Source of the DNA: Hyparrhenia diplandra
Lineage: Eukaryota; Streptophyta; Magnoliopsida; Poales; Poaceae
Length of the DNA: 64,000 nucleotides
Reading direction: 5' to 3'
Assembly: GCA_015847255.1 (NCBI GenBank)
Contig: JADLZK010008231.1
Coordinates: 62,001 to 126,000, forward strand
The notes under the pieces are model-generated. The model was given only the letters and a program-made list of their open reading frames with translations, had not been told where the DNA came from and searched no databases. The first letter of the stretch is position 1; each line of letters starts with the position of its first letter. The translations under genes were made by a program, and so were the position numbers. Positions 10,628 through 23,389 of this stretch are shown in pieces.

Positions 10628-13600
10628 GTTAATTTTGAGGACACTTGCAAAGGATTTCTCGAGGTTGCCAAGGTTTGTGCTGCATGCATACAATATAGCT
10701 ATACATCTATTACCTCTTCCATGAAACAGTCATTTCAAGCATTATTATTTGTTCTTTAACCAGGAGGCTATCCTCCAAACTGTTATTGTTATTTTTGAAG
10801 ACCCAGGTGTGCAGGATCTACTCATGAAGCTTTACCAGAAAGGTACTTTAATAGCAGCATTGTTCATGTTCTCTTTTTCTTTTGGGTGTTTGGTTTCAGA
10901 AGTTAATCGATCCTAGATTGAACGACCCATCATGAGATAATCCCATGAAATTTAGTAGGATGGCCTCATTCCTCATGTTTACACTAGATGTGTGTTTATG
11001 AGGGATGATGAGTTGATGGGTCAGGTCAATCCATTCCATTCCTCGAAGCAAACAAGAAAATTAGGTTTAAAGCTAGTATAAAATGATCCATCAGCCTCCC
11101 ACTCCTCAAACCAAACACTTCATATATGTCAGTTCTTGGTCAGTTTTTGAATTTTAACGCCTGCAGGTCCTTTCATTATGTAAGAGATTGATAGATTTTC
11201 TGTAGATAATGCCTACTATTTTCAACAGCTACTTGTCATATTTGGTGTAACAGTTGGTTACACTTTTTTTGGTAGTAGTTAATATTCAGGGCCTGTTTAT
11301 CAATGTAAAGAACATTCAAGGCCTTTTTGGATAAGAAGCATTAGGACCCTTATGCTTAGGATTTACCTTAAACTAAACCCTAAAATCAGAGTAATCCCAT
11401 TCTTTATAAACCCACCCTCAAATTCTTTGAGAATTTACTTTTGTCATTTTGGCTGTATAACTATGTGCTGAATCCCACGTGGGCATATCTGACATGTGAT
11501 TCAGTAGTGAATCCAGCATGATTCTGTTAATATCATCCCAGTAAGCAAGCTAAGTTGATGTACTGTTTGGCACAAAGGTGCCAACAGTCATGAACTGTTC
11601 TAATGTGCTTTGCCTAATTTTTGTGACATACTTCATGTAGTGTCTTCTCTTGTCAATGGAATGTCTGGTTGCAGTTTGTTTAATCACACAATTCTTAATG
11701 TCTGGTTGCAATTTGTTTTCTCACACGATTCTTTCTGCCCAGACTGGCTGGAGGGAATGGTTACAGAATATCTTGTCGCAACATTTGCTGATTACTTTGG
11801 TGATGTTAAAATGTAAGCTTTCCTTTCCTATAAAAATTGACATGTGGTATGGAACTATGTAGGAATGTACATCCCCTGGAAAATCCTGTTGCCTATACAT
11901 ATTTTGTTCACCTACAGTTTTATGCGTTCATTATGAAATGATTTGTGGCATAGTTTTGAGAAAAGTGCACCACACCATATTCTATGCCATCAAGCCATGC
12001 CTGAAGTTTACTGAAAGATCCCAAAATATCAAACATAAACAATGTGTTTGCCAAATATGGAAACTCATGTGCAAGTTAATTAATAAATTTAAAATGCTTG
12101 AATGGATTTGCAAATGTCAAAAGTTGCAGGTAGATCCAGTGCAATTAATTCTGTGTGCACTATTTAATGTTTTCAACATATCAGTAGTGTCTCATAAACT
12201 GTGGAGTGTTGTTTAAATGTACACTTCGAATTTCTGCTCCGGTCAATTTAGTTTATTGAAATTAAACGCTAACAGTCTAGAGTTTTGCTTATAATAGTTG
12301 TCTTTATGTGCTTTAATTTAATAATACCTTTGTGTGTGTGTTTGTAGGTATATTGAAGAAAGATCATTTCGAAGATTTGTGGAGGCTTGCATAGAGGAAA
12401 CAATTGTGGTCTATGTTGATCATCTCCTTTCTCAGGTTTGCAGAATTACCCTTAGTGTTCAAGTTAGTTAAATCGTGCCACACTGTACCCTAAATCTCCA
12501 TATCTGTGTTCAAGTTAGTTTTAAATCGTGTCATTCTGTACCCTAAATGTCCATATCTGGAGGGACTTTAAGGATCCATATAATATATATATTAACACTA
12601 TAAGGAAGAGTTGCAGTGTTTCCTATAAATGATTCTGTACAGAATAGTCACTGCTGTACACTGGGTTCATACCAATTTGACACAACATTCACCTCCAAAA
12701 GAAAATTCACATGACATGTAAGAATGTCTGAGAAGAACTTTCAAAAGCTAATCTCACAACTGCTGCCTGACATGTCCTTTCAATAGTTAATATGTGTTTC
12801 CTTTGTGCCTGTAGAAAAACTACATAAAAGAAGACACAATAGAGAGGATGAGGTTAGATGAAGAGGTGCTTATGGATTTCTTCAGGGAACACATCAACGT
12901 GACAGTAAGTATAGTTTCTGCTAGGATTTTCTTCTGTTACTACTACAGATTGGTCTTCATTCAAAGCTGAAACTAGCCAGAGTCTCATATGACAGTTTGA
13001 ATGCTGAAAATCGTCTGCAGTTTTGTGCATGCATTTTATTGAAATCTGGATACTGTTTTTTTTTTTTTGGTCATTGAACACCCATTGTCCTAGAAAGGCA
13101 TTTCGGAGGTATGATGTTTCTGTATTTACTAACTTGGAACTGAAAAGTTGTCTTTACACTGATCCAGAAAGTTGAAAGCAGAGTGCGGATTCTGGCAGAT
13201 ATGAGGGAGCTAGCTTCAGCTGAGAGTTTGGATAGCTTTACTCTCATTTACACAAATATACTGGAATATCAACCTGATTGCCCGGTAATTTGTCTGCCTA
13301 ACAAATATATTCAGCTTTGCTAATGATTGATTATTTAAAAATATAAAACAGCGTGTTAGTTTCTCATTATGCCCTACAACTTGGCATCTGCATTTTTTAG
13401 CCTGAGGTTGTCGAGAAGCTTGTCGCAATGCGGGAAGGCATTCCAAGAAAGGAAGCTAAGGAGGTAATGTCACAACACCTCTCACATCGTATGCGTCTGT
13501 GGTGCTGCTCTGTTTTCATGAACCTATGAACGGTCAACTGTGGTCCAACGGAAGGCCACTGTGTGTTTATTGACAGGGTTTTTTCGTATGCTTACTAGTA

Positions 13601-13770
13601 ATTTGGTCGTAGACTCTTACTCCCTGGTCGTTTCTTAGGTTGTACAAGAATGCAAAAAGATATACGAGAACTCGCTCGTGGATGGCAACCCTCAGAAGTC
13701 CGGTTTTGTGTTTGGCAAATTGAAGTGCTTGACAGCAAAGAAAGGCATATGGTGGAAACTTTGGCAGTAA

Positions 13771-13985
13771 GTGACGACTTGCAGCAGTGGACAAACTTAC
13801 CAGCAAGACAAAGACTGTACATTTCATTTCTCAATAATCATTCTTTTGATCTTTTATCGATGCTACTGTTGTGTTTCATGTTTATACCATCAGTGTGTGT
13901 GCAGCTTCATGAGCAAAAATGTATATTCCACTTTACTTAGCTACAGACAATTTTGGTGTAAAAACATGTAATTTATTCAATAAAA
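13771..13985 (+). other. SEC6 3' UTR with a poly(A) signal
   Basis: AATAAAATG at 13979 lies about 210 bases after the SEC6 stop, a suitable distance for a plant polyadenylation signal. No other feature is seen. Confidence 0.4.
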
Positions 13986-15180
13986 TGATTGTTATCTGCA
14001 AGAAGTTTGCGCTAAGTCATCGTACGCGCTTGACAGCTGCGGATTCACGTGCACCGCAACGTCTGATGCATGGTACTTACTCTGCAATCTGTGTGGAATC
14101 GGAACGAGGCAGCTATATCCTATAGACATTCGGCCCGGCGGCGGCTGCTGCTGCTACTCCCCGCCACCGCGAGTGCGCAGCAGGTGGTGTGCCTGCTGCT
14201 GCTTTCGCTTCGGCGAAACACGTCGAGCTCGTGACACAGGTGCGGTGGCAGCCACAAGGGGCGGGGGGGGGGCGGGGTGCTAGGCGCCGACCAGGTGGGA
14301 CTAGGCCGGCCCATCTAAAGGCCTGCCGGCGCCTCCCCCTCTCCCATCGTCTTCCACCTCCTGATCAGCTCCCGATACTCGCCCCGCCGCCCTGCCTTCG
14401 CTCCGCCTCTGGCGCCGGCGGCGTCTGCCCTCCTCCCTTCCCCCCTCTTTTCTTCTCCCCTGCCGGAAACCCTAGACGCCATGGTCGCCGCCGCCTCCGA
14501 GCTTTTTCCCCGCTGCCATGGGCGACCGCCGCTCCCCCCCGCCGCCTACCCGTACCCGGCCGAATGAGGCTGGCCTGGCCCGGCTTCGGCGGCCCCCTGT
14601 CGCCGACCTCACCGCCGGCCGAACTGCCCTGCCGCCGCCGTGTCGACGGTCGCGGCCAGGTTGGTCGGGCTCATTCTACAGCCGGGGTCGGAATAGAGGG
14701 GGGGGACGCTGGACGATAACTTCGCCCGGAACGCTCGCCCGCCGTCGGCGTCGGTGTCGGCGTTGGCGTCGTCTCGTCGTCGTCGTCGTCGCCCTCCACG
14801 CGTCGTCCGCCCGGGGGAGGGCCTGTGGCAGGCCGTGGGCCGCGGCCTGTTAACCTGGCTGGCGCGAGCCGGGCGCCGATTGCCGCCACAAGGCGCTGCA
14901 TCTTTACGCGCCTTCCGAAGGACCGAAGCTAGTGTGAATGTGTGATACATAGTCCAGACGACACCCAACAAAAGGTCGTTTGGTTATGGAAGCGTTGCAG
15001 ACCGGAGCGGCCATGGATTTTTTCGGGATTACAGATTTTGGAAATTGTTATGCAACTAGCAAGGTCGATGTAGTGGCACCCAACAGCTAGTGCGCAGCGC
15101 ATTCTTGTCACTCCTGATTTCTTCACTCTTCGGGGTGCCATCACATCGACCTGTCTACCTGTTGGATTGGTGGTTGCGGT
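13986..15180. other. GC-rich segment of unknown origin
   Basis: Base composition jumps from AT-rich to very GC-rich between about 14130 and 14930, then drops. It holds the start-like context GAAACCCTAGACGCCATGG at 14466-14484, whose frame closes after 28 codons. Open frames on both strands here are proline-, arginine- and alanine-rich without domain signatures, as expected from GC content. It may be the 5' end of a captured plant gene or promoter. I cannot name it. Confidence 0.35.
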
Positions 15181-15191
15181 CCTTGCGGAGC

Positions 15192-15660
15192 CCTGTCTAC
15201 CTGTTCACTGCTTGGAGCTTGTACATCAGTCATGTCCGCAAAGTGTGTATTGGTGATCGGACTATGAATGAAGAGGCGATCTCTTCCTGCTGTGTTAGCG
15301 TCATAACGTTGGGTCGGATCTTAACCTAGACATAAATTGCCAAACGAATGCCACGATATCACATTTCAAAATTTCCCTACTTAATCGAATGTCTAACAAT
15401 GTTCGTGTCCGCTTTAAACTTATGTTCACACTTAGAACAACAACTAGACATAACTTAGCTCATCTTACTATTAAACTTTATTTTTTTTCATAATCTCTGA
15501 ATCCACTCTTAAATTAGCCTCTTAGGCCTTGTTTAGATGCACTACCTCAAACCACGTGTATTTGAGTGGATTGGAGTGAAATTTAGTTTCAGCCAACTAA
15601 CTCCAATCTACTTTAGCACATGTGGATTGAGTTAAATACATATACATCTAAACAAAGCCC
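15192..15660. repeat. Duplicated segment A of the kinase unit (first copy)
   Basis: Runs closely parallel to 59275-59729, from CTGTTCACTGCTTGGA through GATCGGACTATGAATGAAG to the end of a MITE. Two copies at such a distance, each upstream of a kinase-MSP copy, mark segment A as part of the large repeat unit. No coding capacity is evident. Confidence 0.85.
15525..15660. mobile_element. Tourist-like (PIF/Harbinger) MITE in segment A
   Basis: About 136 bases with inverted ends GGCCTTGTTTAGATG and CATCTAAACAAAGCCC. Flanking trinucleotides are TTA and TCA, close to the TWA duplication expected for Tourist elements. It has no coding capacity. A copy is at 59597-59729, and relatives are in the kinase introns. 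Confidence 0.7.
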
Positions 15661-16379
15661 TCAAGGAGATACATTACTACTTGTTTGGCAGAGTGTTAAA
15701 TTCCTACCAAAACCATATTTATGATTATTAGATTAGGAAAACATTCCAGCTACATACGTTATTTGCTTTGGGTTAAGTAGTTCAAGCTTTGCTGTTACAT
15801 GTGAAGAGTTTAGTCATGAAAAGACAAGTTTCTATCCACACACCTTCCACTTATATACTTGTGCATTATTCCTACACTGGGAGTGATTGCAATGCCATGC
15901 TTTTTCCACATATACATCCATTTATTTGTTTCATTCCTACACTAGGAATAAACACCCCATGAAACTATAGGAAGCCCATGTTTATTTACTCCAAAATATC
16001 TTTGTTGATATCTCTCAAAAAGTTTATCAGTGGAAAGAGAGTTGGGTTGCTACTAAAAAAAGAGAAGAGAGAGTAAAAAAGGACAAGTGTCCAAATGAAA
16101 ACAATGGGTACTTAGATGTCCGTCTCTCTGAAAGAAAAAAAGAAAGAAAGAAAAGGAAAAGTATGCAACCCAAAGTTAAGTTTTCTAATTTTCAAAAAGA
16201 GATTTGTTTTATCATCAAAAGAGTAAAAGTACAATTAGTTTTAGCCACCAAATATACACCTATCCACCATAATCTATACACATGCTATACCTGTTTTGAC
16301 TGGCTGAACTCTCTACGGATCCATTGTTTGAACTATAGATATATCCTTTGCGATATGTAATATTACTTAAGAGTGCCTT
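15661..16379. other. AT-rich intergenic DNA
   Basis: No gene seen. It has an A-rich (AAAG)n-like tract at about 16130-16162. Otherwise unassigned. Confidence 0.4.
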
Positions 16380-18817
16380 TGAAGGGTGGAGGGGGTGAAT
16401 AGTCCCTTCTAAAACTAATTGCGATGGCTAACCGAATATAAAGCGGAATTAAAACTATTCGCTTAGCCAAGACTTCACCCCTCTAACTAGGACTCTAAAT
16501 CACCTCACAAAGGGTCCTACACAAGAAGAGTGAGGTGACAAGCCTAGCTTGAGCTCCTAATCAATTCTAATGTAAGATCACACAAACCTAAGCACTAGTA
16601 TTTCAAGCACGGGTGAGCTCCTACACAATTCTAGTAAGTACAAGCACAAAGCCCCTAAGCTCACTAGATGCACAATGGACAAGGCAACACACGCCTAACA
16701 CAAAGGCTCAATTACTTAGCTACACAAACTAAGTAAAGCAACTAACCAAGCTACACAAGCAAGATAGAAGCTACTACACTACTGAAGCACAAGCACAATG
16801 TATATATGAAAGTAAGAACAAAGCTTGTGATGAAGAGATTGCAAACCACCGCGAAGTGTGGACACAAGATGACACCGGTGATTTTTTACCGAGGTCTCGG
16901 GAAGCTTGCCAACTTCCCCCTACTCCTCGTTGTGTCGACCAACACCTTGGTGGTTCCACGGTTTGGCGATTCACCCACTTGATGATTCACAAGCTTAATG
17001 GCCGGTGCCAAATCCCACGGTGGGAGCTCGCTCGAATCACTCACAAGATGGGAATCCTCTAGCCAATCCGTCGGAGGGCACCGCGAGAACCCACACCCAA
17101 GTGTGGTAGCTCAATGACACGCTCCACTAGAGTTGCTCTTCACGATCCCCGCAAGGTGAGCACGAACCTCTCACAATCTCTTCTCCGGAGCACCACACAA
17201 TCTTCTTTGCGTGCCTCGATGGAGCCTCTTGCCACCAAGCCGTCTAGGAGGGGGCAACCTCCAAGAGAAACAAGCACACCGGCTTACAACACGATCACCT
17301 AGTGCCACGAATGCGATCTCTCAACGCAATGCACTAGAACTCGATCTCTCACTCAATCGAATGAACGATATCAAGCATATATGAGTGGGAGGGCTCTCAA
17401 GCACTCTCAAGCATGGACACAAAGTCCCCAAGGTGCTTAACCAGCCCCAAGGCCGACACCCACCTCTATTTATAGCCCCAAGCCAAATAGAGCCGTTATG
17501 CACTTTCCAACACATTTCTGCGTGGTCACCGCCCTACCAGGGCGGTGCACCGCCATGCCATGGCGGTGACCATTCGAGCTGAAAACCTGAAATCAGCTCT
17601 GTCTGGATTATTAGGGCGGTGCGGTCACCGGACAGGGCAGTGACCCAAACTTGCTCCAAATTGAAATCCACCACCACAGGGTTGTAGAGCTACTCGTTAG
17701 CTTTCCAACAAGTCCTAGTTCATCGAAAACGGAGTTCGTATGAACGAGATATGATCGAAACACCGAACGTCGTTCCTGTTGCCCTGGCCACCGCCCGGTC
17801 ACCGCCCTGCCATGGTGGTGACCACATTTTGGCCACTGGACAGGTCAGTGACCGGCCTCTCAAAGCACACATACTGCCCATGCCAAAGTGGTCACCGCCA
17901 TGGCATGGTGGTGCCCCCTTACGGCTAAAACCAACGTTCGCTAAAACATCGATAACTTTTAGCTCGAAACCTGATTTTGATGATCTAAGACTCAATGGAA
18001 AGCTTATTCAGAGGGCTACATATCCCACATGATTACTTGATCCAAAGAACAATGAATCAAAGCAGTATTCCACTCCAAGTGCAGTCCTAGTGTCCGAGAA
18101 ACACCGAAACAACTTCTCCTTTGCAAATGTGCCAACACCATCAAGTGTACATCTCCATGTGCAAGTGTGTTAGCATTTTCACAATCATTTTCAAAGGATT
18201 TTCTCTTGCTCTTACCACGCCACTTGATCCTAACACATCGCAAAGTTAGATCGCACAAGTGGCACTAGATGACCGATATGCATACAAGTTTGCCCCTCTT
18301 AATAGTACGGCCATATATCCTAAACCCGGTCATACACTTATCTAAGCTCCTCATGACCGGTGAAATGAAATGCCCTATAGGTTATACCTTTGCCTTGCGC
18401 ATTTCCATTCCACTCCATCTCCAAGTGCCGATGCAACACATGCGCCAACACGATCAAGAATGATATGATCCATTTCATATCATCACATGACCTTCTTGGT
18501 CCATCGATCTTGACCTCACTTGCTCTTCACCGTTGCGTCGGTCCATCGGCCCAAGTCTTACCCAAGCTTCACCGCCTCGCGGTCCATCACTTCAAAGCCT
18601 CGACTTGCCCTTCACACTTGCAACCGGTCCATCAAGCCAAGCCTTGTCTTGATCTTCACCACCTTGGTCACATGACTCCATGTCATGTCTCATATGCAAT
18701 AAGCTCCTTCATTGCATCATCACATCTGAACTAATCTCCTGTGTATTATCTCAATCACACATTATTAGTTCACCTAATGTTGACACTCAATTACCAAAAA
18801 CCACAAGGGACCTTTCA
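16380..18817 (-). mobile_element. LTR-like dispersed grass repeat, probable solo LTR
   Basis: On the minus strand the block starts TGAAAGGTCCCTTGTGG and ends CACCCTTCA, so it has TG...CA ends with short inverted repeats as LTRs do. Its minus-strand text, including ATCAAGTGGCGTGG and GTGCCACTTGTGCGATCT, resembles a frequent dispersed repeat of grass genomes. No gag or pol is visible. I could not find a convincing 5-base target duplication (GCCTT against GCCAC), so the call as a solo LTR is tentative. Inside at 17521-17920 lie several palindromic GGTCACCGCC boxes. Confidence 0.55.
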
Positions 18818-19317
18818 GCCACTCCTATGAGCTACACATAAGCCATACTTAGAAAGAGAGTGAGTACTAGAGAGAGGTATAAAGGCTTAATACTCAGCCT
18901 TGTTCTACAAATACCACATATTCAAGAGAGAAGGCAACTATTATTAATGCCTAGTGAGATCTATAAATACCACATATTGAGATATTAAGAGTGTCATTCA
19001 ATACAGAGCTCTGAGTTTTATTTGCAAAATTTATGAAAAACTCCAAAATATTAGTTATCGAAGACTTGAGACATAGTGCTTGACTTGATTGTTCTATCTT
19101 TCAATTGCTCAAGTGCCTAAGTGAGAGTAAAAGCACGAGTTTGGTAATAAGAATGATTTTGAAGTCAAAATAAGTCTATCCGGTTCGGAGTAGAGTCTCT
19201 TTTTGAAAGCATGTGTACTCTATAAGAATGAAAGTATCGTAGCAACTCTGATCCATGTTTGTCTTATAGTTTATATGTTTTGCTAAGGGACTAGCAAAAG
19301 GTATGCTTGGGGTAGCT
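18818..19317 (+). mobile_element. Host DNA leading into the 3' internal end of a Gypsy-like element
   Basis: The last part, TTTTGCTAAGGGACTAGCAA (19278-19297) followed by GGTATGCTTGGGG, has the look of the pol-to-LTR junction of grass Gypsy elements with a decayed purine tract. The first part (18818 to about 19100) is unassigned and may be host DNA. No 5' LTR or pol domains are present, so the element is truncated. Confidence 0.4.
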
Positions 19318-21054
19318 TGTTGATGGTAGTTATTGTCAACTTTTTACTAGGAAATAATAGAACATTTGAGGACAAGAACAAATAAAAGATAGGGTTATAC
19401 TAATAATTTTCACAAGTTTTGTATACACTCGGCTTTATAGGTGAACTCTAGAAACCTTGGAAAATCAGAGAGAGAAAAGAGGAGAAATCAAGATCTTGAA
19501 GAAAAGGATCGAATCAAGGCGATTAGTATAATTTCAGGGGTCCAAATGAGAAGAGAAGACATTTCAAGGAGGCCGAGGCCCACCTGGCCGACAGGTGGGG
19601 GGGCAAGACTGGGGGGAGGGGGGTGACACCCCTCTTTGAGACCTGTGTCCTACTTCTCGAATCTTCCTACAACCGACCTATGGAGTAGATCTAGTCCGTC
19701 CAATCAAGTCGGTTTGATCCAAGGGCTGAGATTCATCCTATGAGGCTATAAAGAAGGGGCGGGGCTACCCCTAAAACCCTAATTGAGATCGAAGATCAGA
19801 AACTTGAGTTCCAAAGATCAAGTCTAGAGCCATAAACCCTAGTTCCTCGGAATAGTTATAGTTCTAGAGAGATTAGCTACTTAGTAATAAATTAGAAGGA
19901 GATCCAAGCATAGGAAGGCTTGAGCTTCAGATTCTATCAAGGTGTTCATAGGTACATTGTTATATCTTTTGATATATTTATATCTTTGATATATTCATTA
20001 CTCACTGATCATCTATGATATTGTTCTTTATCTTTATTATATTATCATTTTCTTTGTCTATTGTTTGCATTAATAAGTCTAGTAGAGTTATTTATTTATG
20101 ATGGATTACTTGCTTAGGATTGTATAACCCTCATCTTGTAACGTGCAAGATTGGTGTTATAACTTATGTAAGCATGGTGGTTATATATGTTATATCTGCA
20201 AATGCCCGCTATATCTTTGAGTCGTGGGGTAGTTCGTAGAGGTTATAGCTCTATTGAGTCTTCTATAATCCTCCCTCCGTGTGTAGTGAAGCGGTAGGTG
20301 GGTGTGTCGCGAAGAAGGTGAAAATCTCATTATTGAATCGTTCCTAGTTGATGGCCCTTAAGTTTGATATGAAGTAATGGTAGTAGCCATGATAGCTATA
20401 TATTTGCACTAATTAGAGTTTAGCAATAAAATGTGATGATAGTTACACATTAAGTTTTCCTTATGTTACCCATGTGAGTCCTTAGACTTTGAATCTTTAT
20501 TATTTCATGATGGCTTGATCCCTGTATTTATCATTTATCTTATTGAGCATTTATCATATATATCTTTATCATATTTATTATTATTTCATGTGACATTGTA
20601 ACCCTGTTGTTGAGTAGAAGCATTATTATTAGTTATAGGCATTCCATATATAAGGACTTTATTAGTATTACGCATTAAGTAGTGTATAGCTGTCTTCCCT
20701 ATTGGATTCGACACTCGTACTCATTTAAAATGCTACAATGGTATTTATTATTCTGTCCTCTTGCGAGCCTTGTTCTATATTCTTTATCTTATTCTATTTC
20801 TTGCCTAGTCGCATCATTTTATGACATGTTATACTCTCTAGTTGCATAAGATAGTGACACTCTGTCTTTACTAGAAGTATAGGTTATCCTTTGACTAGTT
20901 TATAGTGGTTTAATGATTGTTATAATACCAAAGAGCCTTTGTTTGGGGTCATTGCTTTTATAGTGTTGTCACCTAGCATTAGTGGGGCATTGGGCGTCGT
21001 TGCTTTTACTATGCTAGTTTGCTATATTAGTGATGTCGTTAATCGGTGTCAACA
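19318..21054 (+). mobile_element. Long LTR of a Gypsy-like element
   Basis: Starts TGTTGATGGTAG and ends GGTGTCAACA, giving the inverted LTR termini TGTTGA and TCAACA. It is about 1.74 kb, follows a tract resembling the internal 3' end of a Gypsy element, and has no coding frame. Because the 5' half of the element is missing, no target duplication can be tested. Confidence 0.6.
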
Positions 21055-22025
21055 ACGCCGCCGCCGACGCCGTTGCGGCCCGGGCGGTGGTTCGGCACCG
21101 GGGCAGCGTTCGAGCACCGAGGGGCGGGGGCTCAATCGGGTCGTCGGCGTGGTCCACGACATAGTCGAAACGCCCCGAGGGAGAGGGGAAGGACGGGCGC
21201 CTTGCGACGGCGGTGGGGGCCTCGGCTCAATGGACTCGTCCTCGTTGTCGAAAGCGGTCGGAGAAGGCCGTCCACCCACCGCATGCCCTTGGGTCTTAAG
21301 CAGAGGGGGCGTGGTGGTAGGGAGACGCCGACGAGCACGGAGCGGAAGGCCGCACAAGGGCGACTTCTTTGGGTGGGCGCCACCAAAGGTGGCGCGCGGC
21401 GAGGCGAATTCCCGGCGAGTTGAGGGTCGCGCGACAGGTCCCCCGCCCGGAAGCGCCCCGGGCCCCGCCCCGCCGTGAGTAGCGGTATCCATGGGGGCGG
21501 CGACTCGCGGCCAGACGGCGGACACCGGGACCCGACACGGCGGGCAACCGGCTCGCCACGCCGACGGCATCGCGGCGAAGCGGCGTCTTCCACCCCGAAG
21601 TCGCAGGCCCTCTGGTGACGACGACCGAGCCATTGGCGGTGGAGGCGAAAGGAGGGGCCCGGACACGGAGACGCCCATGGGGCGCCGGCGGCGGGGGGAG
21701 GGGCGGGCCGCCGGATCCGCCCGGCAGGCGAGCCGCATCCGGGCCCTCGGGCGACGGGGACGGAGGCCCCGGTGGTGGTGACGAACCGCGGTCGGCGAAG
21801 CTGCGGGCGGGAAACCGCGCGCGCCGCGGAGAGGAAGGCGGTGGGGGCATCTGGGAAGGGAGGGGAGGGGAGGGAGGGAGGGAGGGGGCGGAGGTGGCGG
21901 GCGCCGGGGCCAAAAGGTGGCCACCGGCGCCCGGTGGGTAAAGACCGCATGGCTGGCCGCCCGGGGGCAACGGTCGGGAGGGGACTCTCGGGAATTTTGC
22001 TGGGAGCTCGAATAGATCTGTCTCA
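21055..22025. other. Very GC-rich segment with overlapping open frames
   Basis: Composition changes abruptly at 21055, right after the LTR end, and again near 22000. Long open frames exist on both strands (longest complement 21049-22026, 325 codons), but all are low-complexity Pro/Arg/Ala/Gly and lack known motifs. Long open frames are expected by chance at this GC content. It could be captured gene DNA or a GC-rich retroelement internal region; unresolved. Confidence 0.35.
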
Positions 22026-22027
22026 AA

Positions 22028-22140
22028 ACAAATGAAATAAAAAAATGTTATTATCTTATATATAAATTTGGTCAAACTAAATGTTTTGACCCTCCAAGAT
22101 TATTAGAATGACTTATAATTTGAGATGGAGCGAGTATAGA
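22028..22140. mobile_element. Truncated Stowaway-type MITE
   Basis: Contains TTTGGTCAAACTAAATG and ends GACTTATAATTTGAGATGGAGCGAGTA, the typical right half of grass Stowaway elements. The left terminal repeat is not seen. Confidence 0.5.
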
Positions 22141-22164
22141 CACATGATGCCAATGCCTGCAAGT

Positions 22165-22665
22165 TAATTAGATATTTAGATCAGTTTAGAACAATTTCAG
22201 CCATGTGACCATGGCCAAGACCGCCCGGACTCGTGGGTATAAAAAACGCCTTGCGAACCCCTTCTGCTTCTTCTTCTTCTTCTTCTTTTTTGACAACAAC
22301 CCCTTCTTTTGTTATGTTTCTTTTTCCCATATATATATGACTGAATAAGCTGTACGCGGCCACAGGCGTGGACTTTTTGTTTTGACAACTCAGGCGTGGA
22401 CTTTGTGAAACAAAGAAGCAAACACTATAGATCTGGTATAGCTCCCATCCATGTCTGCACATGTCTGCACTCCACCCCAGTTCTCTCGTTCCAGGTGCGT
22501 CAATGTGTATCTTTTCACTACGAGCTTCAACATTTCTAGTTCATGCAATTTTTGTTAATGGCGCCATTGGCGCATATTTCAAGTTCAAGTCATTTTGATT
22601 GTTTGGTCTGCTCCAGTACATTGAAATTTCTACTACATCTCAACGTACATGTTTTCCCAAAGGAT
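22165..22665. repeat. Duplicated segment B of the kinase unit, left of the MULE
   Basis: Homologous to 61238-61700 (CATTTTGATTGTTTGGTCTG against CATTTTGATTACTTGGTCTG, and ATCTTTTCACTA in both). It ends in a TA run that is cut by the 22 kb MULE-like element. The rest of B resumes at 45168. In copy 3 the two parts are adjacent, which fixes the empty site. Confidence 0.8.
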
Positions 22666-22693
22666 ATATATATATATATATAGTATATCTATA

Positions 22694-22728
22694 TTGCACA
22701 CAGGTGCATTCGTTGTAAGGAATGCACC
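22694..22728. repeat. Left terminal hairpin/TIR of the MULE-like element
   Basis: GGTGCATTC and GAATGCACC form a perfect 9-base stem with a 7- to 8-base loop. The same motif recurs at 45035-45070. Confidence 0.65.
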
Positions 22729-22776
22729 CGGGCCAAACCGACAGGACGGGGTGCACACAGTCGGGCCTACTCGTTA

Positions 22777-23135
22777 ATGCGTGACACGGTTCCGGGGGGC
22801 TTATCAAAACCGCTTCCCCCGCAAGCGACAAATCATTTGTCCTCTCCACTCTCCAGTCGCCGCAATCGCTCCTCTCTCTCCGCCCTCTCCGCTCCTCGCG
22901 CTGCTCTCTCTCCGCCCTCTCCTCTCCTCGCGCTCCTCTCTCCCGTAGCAGTTGCTGCAGCGGTTCCTCCTCTCCGCCCCCGCCGTCGGTCTAGGCGGTT
23001 GCGCCTCCGCTCTCATCTGCGCCCCTATTTAGCCTGCGCTGCTCCGTCGGCATTCGTCCCCTAGGGAGTGGTTCGGGCTTGCTTCGCGTGCATCCGTCGC
23101 CATTCGCCGCCATCCGCCGCCATCCGTCGGCATTG
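22777..23135 (+). promoter_or_regulatory. CT-rich leader/promoter region of the first Ulp1-type gene
   Basis: Repeated CTCTCTCTCCGCCCTCTCC pyrimidine tracts, then GC-rich sequence with several CCATCCGCCGCCATCCG units ending near ATTGGAGGTATG. This looks like a plant transposon-gene leader followed by an intron. No TATA box is obvious. Confidence 0.4.
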
Positions 23136-23389
23136 GAGGTATGTCGACAAATTTGTCCGCCAATCCTCCTGCATTTGTGTGCTCGTGGATTTTTCATGTT
23201 GATTTTTTTTTCATTTAGGGTTTGGCGGATCCCCTATTGAGTGGATTTGGCGTGATCCAGTGGTGATTTTTTGGTCTAGGGTTGGCGAGACAATCAGGTA
23301 TGTTCAATTTTATGTAGTTGTATCTGAGTTGCTTCTGTAGTTGTAAGCGTGTATGATTCGTTGTTGTAATTGGTTAGATCCGCATGATT

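Larger units (their letters stand above)
3747..13770 (+). pseudogene. SEC6: 5'-truncated exocyst subunit SEC6, interrupted by a Copia element
   Basis: Exons recognised: 3747-3815 (extra duplicate), 3925-4108 region (KWYTNILEAD... MLYRIALAVIQ), about 4220-4301 (VMLDFQAAERQR... LESLCAL), 4401-4484 (INNNLCCYELSSELSS), 10628-10672 (VNFEDTCKGFLEVAK), 10764-10842, 11743-11812, 12348-12435, 12815-12904, 13168-13284, 13401-13463 and 13639-13770 with stop TAA. Together they give the C-terminal half of the exocyst tethering subunit SEC6, which acts in vesicle docking at the plasma membrane. The N-terminal exons are absent; kinase-MSP copy 1 lies there instead. Exon 4401-4484 has lost one G (TTG-AGG against TTGGAGG), shifting the frame. 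From 10628 to the stop the exons stay open and splice borders look sound. Either a truncated pseudogene or the 3' part of a chimera. Confidence 0.85.

Noticed and set aside
14189..14719. 176-codon plus-strand frame in the GC-rich island
   Set aside because: Same reason: compositional, with an overlapping open frame on the other strand and no motif.
21049..22026. 325-codon open frame on the minus strand and other long frames in the same GC-rich block
   Set aside because: Low-complexity Pro/Arg/Ala composition, open on several frames at once, and no domain or splice logic; expected from GC content.
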